DNA of 64,000 bases from the NCBI GenBank assembly GCA_024305405.1, contig JAKNDB010000108.1, forward strand, positions 1,095,001-1,159,000, written 5' to 3'. The notes below the pieces were generated by a model that did not search any database, was not told where the DNA came from, and saw only the letters and a list, made by a program, of their open reading frames with translations. This document shows positions 1-34,202 of this stretch, piece by piece (positions within the stretch are counted from its first letter, which is position 1; every line of letters begins with the position of its first letter). The translations under genes were made by a program, and so were the position numbers. The stretch comes from Dirofilaria immitis (taxonomy: Eukaryota; Nematoda; Chromadorea; Rhabditida; Onchocercidae).

Positions 1-3000
1 ATAGTCGTGCTAATGCTGTAAAACAATTTCGTAATAGTGGTAATGAAGTATCGTTGCTACTTGCCCGTTCAATTCAGGTTACTTCTTTCTTACTCCAGTA
101 TTTATTTACCCATATCATCCAGGTTACTTATTTTATTCATTATTTATCCTGCTCTATTCAGGTTACTTTTTTACTTCATCATTTGTCCGTCTTATTTAGG
201 TTAATTTTTTATCCCATTATTTACCCAACAATTTATTCAGGCTACTTGTTTTACTTATTATATATCTAGATCTATTCGGATTACTTTTTTATTCCACTAC
301 TTACCCAGTTCATCTAGGCTACTTTTATTTTGCTATTTACCTGCTTCATTTAGATTAACTCGTTTATGTCGTAAATTGATTAATTATTTGAGATTATGAA
401 GAGATAAAAAGGTGTGTAAAATGATATTGTTAAGCAAATAAGATGATTATAATATTACGGTATAAGGCTAAAGCTATTAATGATAACTGATAGTTTTAAA
501 TTTATAAAATTAAAATTTTTATTTTATTATTATCAATTGTTTAGAATGAAGAATTTGAGTTACTGTTGGAACCAACAGGTGAAGGTTGTAATGATGATGA
601 TAAAGATGCAAATCTTACCGATGCTAATTCCAGTAATTCAACTCTCGAAAAGGTTATTGTTTTTTTTTTTTTTTGGAATTGTTTGAATAATTGAAATATT
701 TTCATGGAATTATTATCCGAAATTTGGTTTTCATTTTCTCGTTTAATTAATCTAAAATTTTATGCAACAAAAAAATTGAAAAAAAAGAGGGTGAAGAAGC
801 GAGAAAGAGAGAAAGAGAGAGGAGAGAGAGAGAAAATGGTATTATAAAATTGAAATTTTAAAATTAAACTAAAATTTATCGAATTATATTTCCGGGCTAT
901 TATTAGAACCCTAAATGTTTTTTGGCCTATTTGTATATTCCATTATCTATTCATATATTTTTATCATCAATTAATCCAATTAATATTCATAGATTCAACT
1001 TTATATTATTAATCGAATGTACGATCGATATTTTATTCTAGGATTCTGGATTGTCAAGAATGACTGATTCGGATCCGGAATTGTTACCCGCTCCAATATC
1101 AAGCAGTTTAAATCAGTCAATGGATTCACTCAATGATTTGCCAGAAGTAACAGACTGTAGTTTGAGAAGGTTTGATTAAAATTATTTAAAATTTCAATTG
1201 CTTTGCCAAAGAAGGAAATGAAAGAAGGAAATGAAAGGTTTTTTTTTTTTTATATAATCTTGAGAGCTAAGTTTTTCTTTTTAAATTTATGAACTTATCA
1301 CAATCTCGAATTAAACGAATATATGTTAGATTGTAATCGAGCAAAAAAATGTTTATTTTTTTTTTTTCAGGTGCGCAAGTGATTGTTCCTTAGAACGAGA
1401 ATTAGCATCGTTACATCGAGAAATGGAAACTATACGTATGGAATGTGATAGGCTTATTTTGAAACATAGTGATAGTGGACGTGATTTTTCTAAAGTAAAA
1501 AAATTTTTCTATTAATTAAAAAAGTAATCATTTTTTTTTTTTTTTGTAAATGACTAATTAATATAATTGTAAATGAATAACTTAATAATATAATTGTAAA
1601 TGAATAACTTAATAATATAATTGGTAATTAATAAATGATGAAATCAAATAAGATTAATTTTATAAAAAAAAAGTGCTAAAAATATATTACATAAATGAAA
1701 TATAATTTATTTTCAAATTCAAATATCAATTTTATATTTTATAAAATTAATTCAAAAAATTTTAATCTCAATGAAAAATAAATTTTACTATTGTATTATT
1801 AGAAATAATTTAATCAATCAAATAATAAGTGCTAATTCAATAATTGATTAATCAAATGATTTAATAAAATTTTAATTAAATATTTTAATTAAAATTTTCA
1901 GATAACTACATAATGATCCGAATGTATATAAATTAAGTGATGATGTAAAACGACGATTGGATGATACATCAAGTGCATACAATACTGGTGAATCATGTCG
2001 CAGTACACCATTAAAACCTGATCCAACTAATCAAACTATAAATTAAGTTTAAATTTAATTTAAGCTTAATAAATCTTATGATTGATTTAAATTCCAATTA
2101 ATTCTTATTACTGTTAAAATGATTTTTTAAAAGGTTTATTTGCAAAGTTTTTTTTTTTTTTTTTTGATATTATATAAAATCTATCAAAATTTGATTAATT
2201 AAAATTTTTAATTTTCAAATATTTGATGTTTATATAATGCTCAATATCATTTTATTCAAATATCATAATTAAATAATTAATTTTTAGAGGTAGCAATAGT
2301 GTGCAACAATCTCGTCATTTTACAACAACATCAGATGGATCGGTTGGTGATACAGCACAATGTATAGCCTCACAGAAACCATCTACTTCACAAATTTCAC
2401 AAGTTAAATTTAGGTAATTTTTTTAGTCACGAAAAATATCTCGCATATATGACTTAGGTAATTTTCATATTCTTAAAAAAGTATTTCACAAATTAACTTC
2501 GCATAATTTTTTGTATCTTGAAAAATTATGTTGTAAATTAAATTTTTATCTCTCGAGAAAATATTTCGTAAGTTAAATTTAGATTATTTTTCAATCTCGG
2601 AGGAAATAAATTCAGATAATTTTGCTAGCTTAATATTATTATTCTAAAAAAAAAAAAAAAGTTTGTATTTTAAGCAAAAATGTAAAATTAATCAAGATTC
2701 TCGAGAAAATTCCGTAGAATATTCATTAGATTTTTATCAATTTTTGTTAATTTCAGATTACCGCAATATTCGGTAATTTTAAGAGAAAGTGGAAAAAAGG
2801 ACATGTTACAACAACAACAGAAACAACAACAACAACAACAGCAAAAGCCAATGAGGAAAAACAACAAATGATAAGGAATGATAGAAGACGACCAATGATG
2901 ACACAAATGATTGATGAAACTTATAGGCCACAAAGGTATGCAAGAAAATTCGAGAAATCTAAACTTTTAATAATTTGAAAATATATTTCATTATGACAAA

Positions 3001-5511
3001 TTAATAGATATTAGAATAATGAAGTTTTCATTTTTTTTTTAAAAAAAATCGAATTAAATAAATTATTAGAGTATGATTATTTCACTTGGGATTTTTGTTC
3101 GAGAATTCTCGATGAGAATTTTCATTATTATCAAAATATTTGCTAATAGCAAAAAAATAAAGTTTTTCGTTTTGTTTTTCTTCCTAAATTTTAATGAAAT
3201 AAATTATTAGAATATGATATTTTTATATCTTAATGATTTTTATTCGAGAATTCTTGATCAAAATTTCATCATTTATACTATTCAATCATTTAATTCATAT
3301 CTTTTATGTAATTGCAAGTAAACTTCTTTTATAAAACAGATTATTTGAAGTAAAAAAAAAGAACGAAATTATCGAATATGGAATTAAATAATTAATTAAT
3401 TGATATTAATTAATTGATATTAATTATTTTATTAATTTCAAGTGATAGAGCTGGCATAACAATGTATACGATGCCACAAAAATTAGCTGAAACAATAGCG
3501 CTTCAACAACGATTATTACGTGAAGCAATGGTTGAACAAGCTCATATGTTACGTACGTCAGCTAAAAGTGGCGTAACTAGTAGCACAACGATTGATAATT
3601 CAAATGATAATGAAAGACGTGGTGGAATAATGAAGCATTTTCAGGATAATAAAATTTCCGAACCATGCGAATGGAAGGTATGATAATTTTGATTATTATC
3701 ATCATTTTTAAAAATGCTAATTATTATTTATTATTATATATGAAATGAATAATTGGTTATTAAAAAATTAATACTAATTATTATTATTATATATTAAATG
3801 AAATAATTAATAATTAAAAAAATTTCTTTTTGCTGTTTTTTTTTGTTTAAAAATTATAAGTTTTGCATTTAAGTATTAGTTGTAATTTAGGAATTTTAAA
3901 ATTTAAAAAATTTTTTTTTCTTTGAAGCCATTACAATAATACTGAAATTAATAATTGCATTCTAAGATTAATATTCACTTTCAATTTATGAAACCCTCTT
4001 TTTTTTCTTTGAAAAAATAAAATAAACAATTTTGTTCATTTCAGTATTTTCATGATTCATTTTATTATTATCATTTATTAACTAATGTTAGATCGTTTAT
4101 TTATTGATTGGATGCAAATTAAAAAAAAAAATGATCAATTGATATTTTTGAATAAATAAATATTAATCAAAATTTTTATCGTCGATAAAACTACCATATT
4201 ACGGGTACCACTCGATTTGTTAATATTTTTTAGAATTAAATAAAATTTATATTTAATTACGATGGAAGCAATAAAAAAAGATAAGATAAGAAAGCCATCT
4301 AATTTTAAGTATAAAATAAAAGTACTTTAATTTTATTAATTGTTAATTGTTCAGTTTGATTGATTTTTTTACCTCTGCCTAATTTAATCTCATTAAAAGT
4401 TTTCTTGTTTCTTTTTTATATTAATCAATACAATTTGGAATATAATCATTTTCTCGAAATTATTATGTACAATAATGGGTAATATGTTTTATATGATTTA
4501 GTAGTTAATATTAATTATCATATTTGATCATATTATATATCTTTCGTTTGAAATCATATAAATTATTGATATTGAAGCTAATAAATTAAATGGAAAATCT
4601 CGATAAGAAATATTTCGTATCAAATTTATTTTTCTAAAATTGAAATTATTAAATTAACTTTCGTATCATTATCAATATTTTAAAGATTTTGTTTTAGAAG
4701 AAATTTATGATAATTATGATTGATATTATGATTGAAGTTTTCATATGTAGAAATTTTAAAAATATGTCAATCGTTAATATTTCGAAAACGGTAATAAATA
4801 TTTCAGATTAAAAGACGTCCTGATGGTACACGTTATGTTACCAGAAGGCCAATACGAAATAAATTATTGAAAGAACGAGAAGAGCAATTAAATAAAGTAA
4901 ATTGCTTCATTTTATTTCAGGCTTTTTTTTTTTTTTAAACTCAAATTTGACAAATTTTCATCATTTATTATCAAATTAATATTTCAAAAATTCTATTCTT
5001 GGTAGAAAAAAAAAAAAAAGTTTTATTTTTAGGAACGTACAGGTGTAAGTACAGATGATGATGCAATGAGTGAATTGAAAACTGGTCGATTTTGGACTCG
5101 AGAAGAGCGTAAAAGCAATGGGAACGAGCGAAGCAGCGTAAATTACGTTATCATCAATTAATGGCTCAACGAAATCAACAACCATCCGATCAGGTAAGTG
5201 AGAAATTTAATTTCAAACATTTTGAAGAATGGAAAATAAAATGATAATTTAACAAATGCTATTTCAAATATCTTCCCAAATTTATTCTCTTATAATTTTC
5301 GTGCATAAATTTTCAAACTTTTAACCTTTTTCCACATTTCTTTTTTTTTTTTTTTCAGTTAATTGTACAATTATCACGAAAGAAAATGATGCGTCGAAAA
5401 GGTAATCCATTGCTAGACAAATTTACCACTATTCAAGAATTTATGGCTCATGCAAATCGTGATATTTCTAGTCGTTCCATTGACGGAATTTTATCCGTTA
5501 CTACTGTATGA
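1..5511 (+). CDS. PDZRN3/PDZRN4-like (LNX-family) PDZ and RING scaffold protein, 3' part
   Basis: Only the C-terminal half is in the window. Exons I place: 1-77, 545-652, 1042-1169, 1371-1494, 1902-about 2046, 2288-2413, 2757-2935, 3443-3677, 4807-4896, 5033-5193 and 5359-5511. The first exon is the end of a PDZ domain ([13 protein letters not shown]). Family hallmarks follow: [15 protein letters not shown], the block [19 protein letters not shown], then [18 protein letters not shown], and a C-terminal LSVTTV, which is a class I PDZ ligand. Known vertebrate relatives are ubiquitin ligases and scaffolds at synapses and neuromuscular junctions; that role here is inferred. The RING and earlier PDZ domains lie upstream of the window. 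Frame breaks: one A is missing in the run at 5111-5114 and one in 2857-2861. The exon at 1902 cannot be joined in frame on either side and its 3' donor is unclear. PDZRN3 and PDZRN4 cannot be separated. AATAAA polyadenylation candidates lie at 5607-5612 and 5917-5922. Confidence 0.85.
65..360. repeat. Degenerate tandem repeat, about 39-bp unit, about 8 copies
   Basis: Units share CAGGTTACTT (variants AGGCTACTT, CGGATTACTT, AGATTAACT) followed by a T-rich stretch and a TATTTACC-like segment. Cores begin near 75, 120, 159, 197, 238, 277, 315 and 351. The first core is the exon/intron junction of the upstream PDZRN exon (donor at 78), so the array seems to have grown from the splice donor into the intron. 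It is too degenerate and T-rich for a CRISPR. Confidence 0.75.
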
Positions 5512-26109
<20,598 letters not shown>

Positions 26110-28944
26110 ATGGATGATGTAGCAGCATGTTGTAGCAATGAAGTACCAACATTAAAATTTATCTCTACACGATCTATCGCACTTATACTATTTCAGGTTA
26201 GTTTTTAAAAAAAAAAAAAAAAAAAAAAAACTTTCATTAATAATTTAGAAGAGAAAAGAGAGGAAAAAATATATATATATATATGAGGAAAAAGAAAAAA
26301 TGATTCCCAGAATTTTTTTTTATTTCTAATTTTAATAAATATTTAATTAATTCTTTTTTTTTTTTTTTTTTTTGTAGACTAATATTCATTGGAGAAAATT
26401 GGATGAAGTAATACAAATTATTCAACGATGGCTTTATAAAGCAAATTTGCCAATGTTAATTAAAAACAATTACAGACAGGATTACGTAGTATTTATCGTG
26501 AAGCGGAACGTTGGCGTAAATCATTTCCTTATCATATCATTATTACTATTATTATCATTATCATTGTTATTATTATTATTAGTTAGAAAGATCATATAAA
26601 AAAAGAAATCGTTTGTTTTTTTTTTTTTTTTTTAGACGAAAAACATGCAAAATTATTTGGTGATGATGGAAAAAGTGAAAAAATCGAAAGTTACGTCAAC
26701 GAGTACACCATTTACGTCTCTTTTACGGAAGCATCATTTGGAAATATAATAAGTATTGTAAAAAAAAAAAATTTGACGTTTTTTTCTTTTTTTTTACGTC
26801 ATTCAAAATATGAATAATGATTACAATGGTAGAAATTGAATTTTTCAACTGTTAAGAAAAAAATTATTCATCTTATCATTCTTATCATCACGCTATTATT
26901 ATTATCATCAATTTTATGATATGTGTAAAATTTTAATTTTTGAAAAAAGAAAAAACTATTTTTTTTTTTTTTATGATTACAAAATAATTTTAGATACGAA
27001 ATTGATGATCGAAAACAGCATTAGCGATTATTGTAAACGATTGCGCTGATTGGCCGCAAATGCAATTTCAATTAGCATGCGCATATGCTATTCATCATTT
27101 ATTGAATGAACGAAATTTCGATCGTATCAGATTGAGAGCATTTGCGTATGCAACAAAATATTACAATTTTATTTTCTCAAAAAAAAAAAAAAAAATAAAC
27201 AAAAATTTCGTAATTTCAATTTTGTAATCTTTGTAATATTATTTTTTTAAATAAAAAAAAAAGAGAAACAAATATTATCAAATTTTTTTTTTTTTTTTTA
27301 TTTATTTTAATTTTTAGGAAAAATTTATCCGGACATTGTTTATATGATTTTTGGTTTGCATTATTGGATAATAAATGTAATGAATGGGAACGAATGTTTA
27401 GCTCGGATAATTTAGCACCAAAACAAATCTTATCATTAGCTTTTCAATTTGCTATTATAAATGGTTATTTTGAACTTGTAACTTTTATCTGGAATAATAT
27501 TACGGATCCACAACGTGAATTTATTGGTATTTTTCATTTTTTTTTTTTTATGTTTACCTTGGTTGTTTTTTCTCAAAACGTTTTGTTTTTTTTCCCAGCG
27601 ATTCGTAAACAAATTGATTATGATAAATTTGCGAAATGATAAATATAATCAATCGTAAACAATTGATTACGATTAGATTAGAGGAATCGTAAACAATTGA
27701 TTATGATAGATTAGATTAGAAAAAATCGTAAACAAACTGATTATGATAGATTAGATGAGGAAAAAGAAAATGATAAATTTGAAAAGATAAAATAAATAAA
27801 TATACATAGGGAAATAGTTTTATAGGATTGTTGCAATGGCGAAAAGTATGTTTTAAAGCGAAAGATCGTGAAGTATTGCGTTTTTATGCGAACAACTTTG
27901 TATCATTAATGCATCAGGTCTTGCACGTATCACGTGGAATACGTTTTATCAAACACTTCAAAATTCACTTCAAGTTAGATATATATATATATATATATGT
28001 ATATAACAATGATATTTTACATTGTTATAATCATATTCATTCCTTTTTATCAATTGTAATTTTTTTTTTTTTTTAAATCAAACCTATAGGACGAAATATA
28101 GATAAATGTATTAAATTAAAATTCAATCAATGAAAATGTTATATCGTTTGTTATCTAAAATATCATTTAGATACTTGAAGGTTCTCTATTTAGTAATTAA
28201 ATTTTTTAGGCTATTTCTCTTTCATTTCATTTCTATGATTAAATTATTTTTAATTTATAAAATTAAACTTTTTGTCTAATTTCTAAATTTAATTGTAAAT
28301 TAAAAAAAAAGAAAGCGAATAAAAATATTAAATTTTTTCGAAAAATTTTATTTATAAAATTTAAAAAAAAAAAAAAAGAAAAATTAATTTTAATATTTAG
28401 GAAGATAATATTGGTTATCGTGAAGATGCTATGCATAAATTAGCATTTCTCTTGGAAAATACCTGTCCACGTCTTCGTAATGCAATGCTTTCAATGGAAA
28501 ATTTCAAGTTTGTAAAAATATTTTTTCAAAAAAAAAAAACCAAAAAACTAAAAATAAAAAACAAACAAAAAAAAAAAAAACAATTCATAAAAATATTTAT
28601 TCAAATAATTACAAAAATTTGCATATTTTGAAATGAAAATTATCAATATATTAATAAATTTTAAAAGGAAAAAAAAATTTTAATTTCTTAAAAATTTTTC
28701 GATTTTTTTGATTTAAATTATTTAAATTAATTGAAAAAAAAGAGAAATTTTTTTTTTTTTCAGAGCAATTACAGATGCATTTATTTATAATCAAATTGAA
28801 CTTTTACGCTTTTTTGGATTATCTTGAACCGGAACAATTACAACTTACACGTGAATACATTGATCGTATTTATGATCGAAAAAATGTGACGCATCACGTA
28901 AACAACTACGAATATTACTACGACGACAACAAACGTTAGCGTAA
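26110..28944 (+). CDS. Unrecognised nematode protein, eight exons, about 380 residues
   Basis: I do not recognise the family. Exons: 26110-26196, 26378-26515, 26636-26752, 26994-27145, 27318-27526, 27826-27973, 28401-28507, 28764-28944; splice sites and phases chain once homopolymer breaks are allowed for. The start ATG follows an acceptor-like TTATTATCAG by five bases. Recognisable stretches include SIYREAERWR, LRQRVHHLRLFYG, ALAIIVNDCADWPQMQF, the segment LAPKQILSLAFQFAIINGY, and RLRNAMLSMENFK. The protein looks alpha-helical, with recurring hydrophobic helices and Trp/Tyr; its layout vaguely recalls nematode ankyrin-like proteins, which is a guess. Frame breaks: one base short at 26462-26466, 26678-26683, 27012-27015, 27897-27899 and 28879-28884, and a T-run of wrong length at 28810-28815. 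With so many breaks a decaying gene is possible, but every exon is compatible with its neighbours and neighbouring essential genes show the same error type. Confidence 0.68.
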
Positions 28945-30362
28945 AAAAAAAAAAAAAAATTTTATATTTAATTTATGATTTTAAATTAAGTATAATATGG
29001 ATAATTTTAAAGAAATATATTTGTTATATGGAAAATATAGTATTTTGTTATCACAACAATATTTTCATATTTTGTTATAACTGAAATGCTTATTCGAAGA
29101 AATGATTTTTTTTTTTTTATATATATAATTTAATGATTTCTAATTCATATATTTATTTTGTATCATATGCATATTTATAAATATATAAAAATATTTGCAA
29201 ATTTATTTATAAACATTTCAAATATAATTGCAAATAAACAAATTAAAAAAAAAAAAATATGAAGTAAAAATTATTCATTCCTTCATCTTGTATTTATTAA
29301 GTATATTTAACTATTTTGCATGTATGTAAATGTACTGACCGCATTATTGAAATATCAGTTAACCTTCCCTTCTTTTTCTTGCGAAGTTTCTCGGCAAAGT
29401 TTAAAAGTCTGGTGAAAGTAATGGAAATGATTATATAAGAATTAGAGAGATGTGAAGAAAGTAACGGAACATGACGAAAGTAACAAAATCTATAACTTCT
29501 ATAACTTGTCAACCTAATAATCTACAACTTGTCAACCTAATAAATTCCTACTAGAGCTACTCTGTCGAATAAACTATGACAAATGCATAAATTAAATGCC
29601 GAATAATTTTCATAAGATATTTGCTGACTGTCATGATAAACTTACTGAATGCTAAGAAATTTATAACGTAATAAAACCATAGCACGGAATCAATTTTATG
29701 TATATCGAAATAAATTCTGATCCGGTGCAAGAGATATGTAAATATCGAATCTATAGATTATTTGATTTTAATCCACTAAAAGGAATGTTAAAACGAAATC
29801 ATAGTTAAAACGGAGCATTTAATTAAATATCGGCGATCGAGTTGAAAATGTTCACCATTCGAAAAAACCAAGATCAATTTCAGTCTTTGTGTGTAATGAA
29901 AAAGATTTATAAGTATTCATTTAATGCGAACGTAAAGTAACTTAACAGGAATGTTTTTCGATTTATTCCAGCACAGAAAGAATGAAACAGAAAAGCGAGC
30001 GCAACAATTGAACTATTTTAAATAAGAAAGTTAAAGAAGTTGAATAACGAACTGAGAATTCAAAACTGTGCAATAAACAAGCGCAAAAGCATACATCAGT
30101 TCAGGAAGTTTGGTTAAAAGGTTGTATTTTGATAAATAGATGGCTTAATGGTTAGTTGACAAATGTTAACTGCATGTAAAAACACAGATAACGCGTTCTT
30201 GGTAATGATTAGGAGATGGTGGAAGCAAGCCATAAGAAATCAAGAACAGAAAAGAATAATAAACATCGAATAATAGATGTTAGTCATAAATCAAAAATTT
30301 TAAAGAACTAAAAAAATTAGAAAAGGAAGGAAAGAAGATGAAGAATGATATCGATAAAAAAA
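28945..30362. other. Spacer between the unrecognised gene and Rab GDI, no gene seen
   Basis: AT-rich sequence with short poly-A and poly-T tracts to about 29270, then a more mixed composition. It should contain the 3' UTRs of both convergent neighbours. No exon, RNA gene or repeat array recognised. Confidence 0.5.
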
Positions 30363-33290
30363 TCACTCCTGGTCTTCAAGTGAGAGATGCGTAATCTTAG
30401 TGAAATCAAATTCAGTGGTAGTACCACGTTGAAATATGTCTAATACATCTTTACATGTTGTTTCAAAATGAGTTGTTGGATCATATGAACGCGAGATAAA
30501 CACTTGCGATTCAGCACCCATATCAATCGGCTCATAAACGTCCGAGACATTCACAAACCTAAATATTCTTTTTGTATCCTGATATATTTCCAAGATAACA
30601 GTTCTAACCACATTCATGAACGAAATTTATTGACTCTCATAAAATTTTGAAATCCGAAAGAAAATGAACAAACTTCTCGGTAATTGGACCCAACAATTGC
30701 AACCCTGGCAAAATCTCAGCTTCTGGATTATTTGTTTCCACAGTTGTTGAAACCATCGCAATATACCACCCCTTAGGTGCTACCATATTTGCATTAGACA
30801 CCAAAGAAATATAAATATCTGGAATACATTTCAATGATTCGTCATTTTCAAGAAAATATACAGTATTTTTGAGGAAAAGAAGAAACATACAGAATATCTA
30901 AATGAAAATGGCGATACCGTAATGGCGTCCAACTTGCTTTTGTGGAATAATTATTTGGCAGCTTTGCGCATCATTAGTCATCGGTATTGGATGATTTAGA
31001 AGACAAATGGCCCGAATTACTTGCCCAGTTTTCCTCACTTTATCAGGGACATATGATGGATCACAGTAAACCTGTGATAAAGACAACTTTATTCATTTTC
31101 CAAACTATGAGCAACTCCGGAAAAATGAAAACAATTAAGATTACAAAACAATTTACACAGCGTAGCATACCTGCTTACACTTCGCAATGTCGTTTCCACT
31201 TTTCACACCAACAACTTTTCCATTTTCATAAACGATACAATCAACGGGTTTGTCAAGCATGTATGTCCCTCCATAAATCGCACTCAATCTAAATTCGAAG
31301 TTTTTTCAAAATAACGCTTCGAACTACACTCTTTATAAAATACTATATTAAATTTTTCTCAAATATAATAGCATATTAAACTAATATTGATAAATGATTA
31401 AGAAATTTCATGCCGAGCAAATCCTTGCGGAAGTTCGCCAAGACCGTAAAGGGGATATAAATATGGTGATTTTCCATATCGAGCTAACGAATCGGAATAT
31501 AAACGAATCCTTTCAGCTGTTGGCACAAATAGTTCATTTTTGTAACTGAAAGCTAACAAAGTATACCAACAATTTTACAAGGAATAAATCTGAAATATTC
31601 GCAAAAATTTTGTACATATAAACTTACTTGTCATCCCGATATAGTGCCAATGCATGACCAGTGAAATCCGCCGTATTTTCGTCCAAACCAAATTTATCGT
31701 AAACCTGAAAGGGATTTCCAATAAAAATTATGTAAATTCCAATAAGTTAATGCTTTATGATATAATGCGAGTCCGAAATTCGAAGATTCCAAGGTTTTCT
31801 ACCAAGTTTCTTCTCCATGCCTTCCTACTTATTCGAAAAGTGGTTAAATTTCACAGTAAAACAGACTTATTGCCACAACTTTAATCCTTCTATTCCATTT
31901 CAATCTATATTATAAGGAAAAGATAACAAAATGAGTAAAAGTGGTTTAGAAAGACAAAGAAGGGTGAATAATATCTGCATTTTACAAAACGAAAATGAAG
32001 TCAACGAGGAAGAAAGAATAGAAACAACCTGCTGCATAGTATTCACAGCAGGATCGAGCCCATCGTACGTAGCCTTGTTATTGATGTCAAAGTTTTGCAC
32101 CCAAACGAGGAATTTTTAAAACGCCTCTTTTCGAACATTCCCATCAAATCTGAAATGCATATTTTAGTTCTCTTCAAAAAAAAGAGGGATAAAAAATCAT
32201 CAAAACATTTCGCAGAAAAAAGTAGAGCATCAAATACAACAGATTAAACATACTTGTAGCTAAAGCTTCCATTTCATCAGCTGGAACTTTGAAAATCTTG
32301 CCACCTTTGTATACATAGGAGCCCTCAATCGATTTGAATTCAAGATAGCGAGTTACGCCAGTGTGTATCAAAAGCTGTAACGTAACAACATTGAAAAATT
32401 AGGCCAAATAGTAGTCGTAAATTATGATTCAAAAAAGACTGGACAAATAACCTTAACAAGTGATCCATTTGCCATCAGAAATTTAGGAATCAGATCCACA
32501 TTCCAATCTCGACCTCTTCCCATATCCGTAGACGGTTTCTGCATTCGGTCCTAAAAATTCTATGTATAAATGGATTGTATATGCTTTTACGAATATATTT
32601 TCCACAAGTTTCTATAAAAATTTAGAAAAAGGTCTTAAAAACTGATTACCAAAAAATTTTTCGTAAAGTTGTTCAAGTGGTGTTAAAGAAGCTGATTCAC
32701 CACCATAATAATTATTCCGATCAATGTGAAGTATTTTCTTGCCTGAGACTGATAACATTCCGGACAATATACATTCCTGAAAAATGTTAGCTCTCAATTT
32801 TCATACAGTCATTTCGCATTCATACCTCCTGTGTAAAGATATTGACATTCGAATATTTGGCATACAAAAATTATCTAAAAAAATCCATTTCAAAAATTAT
32901 CTTTTCTTCTGCATCAATACATTTATTCATTCTTTTCAATTTTTCTTTTTCTTTTTTAATTATTAAAATTGCAGATATTTGTCAATTTTCTCATTCCTCA
33001 AACATATGACATTCAAATAAAAAATGTTCTTTTTTGATTTAAAAAAAAGAAAATTTTATAATTTTATTAGAATTAGATATCTTACAATTTTTGAAGAAAA
33101 ATGATTATTGTAAAAGGAATAAGTGAAGAATGAAAAATTGATAAAAGATGAAAAATGTTTTAAGAAATCAATCGATATTGCTATTACTTGAACATTGGGG
33201 TTTCATAGTGTATGAAATAAAAATGAAACACAAAGTTGAGAATACCTTCAGTCCTGTCCCAAGGACAATGGCATCGTATTCCTCATCCAT
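30363..33290 (-). CDS. gdi-1: Rab GDP-dissociation inhibitor (GDI)
   Basis: GDI extracts prenylated, GDP-bound Rab GTPases from membranes and recycles them through the cytosol. Exons: 33246-33290, 32650-32776, 32452-32550, 32254-32374, 32029-32149, 31628-31704, 31414-31545, 31171-31288, 30918-31071, 30674-30818, 30363-30558; about 445 residues, the normal family length. It starts [15 protein letters not shown] (dinucleotide-fold start). Family blocks are [94 protein letters not shown] and [14 protein letters not shown]. The ATG follows an acceptor-like GATTTTGCAAG by four bases, so trans-splicing is plausible. The intron after exon 31414-31545 needs a GC donor. Two frame breaks: near 32536-32538 (exon length 99 where 98 or 101 is needed) and in the T-run at 32113-32117. 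It is the last gene of the minus-strand cluster. Confidence 0.95.
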
Positions 33291-34202
33291 GTTGCTTGCA
33301 AAATCAATTTACCTGTAAATCAGATTTAAGATGTTACGGCAATTATTCACGCGAGCACGTTACTCGAGCTACTGTAGCATTTTCCAAAGAAATTCTAAAA
33401 AGATCCGGCAACCCAATTAATGAGACAAGAAAAAGATTTTTAACTGTGCTAATTTGTTTCTTCATATTCGTCAAAAGTAAGCAGAACTCAAAATTAAAAA
33501 ATTTTGGAAAATTTTGCAACTTAAGAAAACGAAAAACTGGTAGTTGATAACTCAAACGACGAGCAATATTAAAAAGGTCTACCAAAGAGCTTCCACTTAA
33601 CAAATGGACGTACTCAGAAATTAGCATAAAGAAATTGATCGACTCCTAGATTATTTTAATTTAAAATACTAAATTTTGATGAACACATAGTTACTCAGAA
33701 AAAATCCAATTGAAATTGAAACAAGCAACAACGATTGCCCGATATTTCCACGGCAATTACAATTCCAAACCACACTTCAATCAATAGTATTTTTTATTAC
33801 ACACTATCTACAAATGACATTTGAATGAGAATTCGAGACAGTATCAACCCAAATTTCAGTATAAGACCTGAACTTTTGCGAAAACCAGTCATTATGAAAA
33901 ACAATAGTACAATAAATACGAATAGCGAATACGTTCATTTGGAATCATGTCCCATACTGATAAAAGGACAGACAATCCTTAAAACGTAAATACTTCAGAT
34001 CTCTATGTTTAAAACTGACTGACATGAAAACTTCTTAGCAGTTCGTTATATAAGATCAAAGAAAGACTATATTCACCATTATTACCACTGATAATAGCAT
34101 TCTTAGATAAATGGGATAATAGTTTCATTTTTTTCCTCACGACTTTTTCTTTTCGGAACGAAATTCTGCTCAAAAACTCATCGCATGTAGTGAGTGCCGT
34201 AG
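33291..34202. other. Intercistronic spacer between COQ3 and GDI
   Basis: About 910 bp between the COQ3 stop and the GDI start on the minus strand. A minus-strand AATAAA (TTTATT at 33793-33798) could serve as the COQ3 poly-A signal, with the GDI trans-splice acceptor about 500 bp further on. Frames of about 100 codons on both strands here do not resemble any family. Confidence 0.5.

Noticed and set aside
2757..2935. Programmed frameshifting in the Gln-rich exon and elsewhere
   Set aside because: Breaks occur in many unrelated genes, at plain A or T runs with no shared slippery site or downstream structure; assembly error is simpler.
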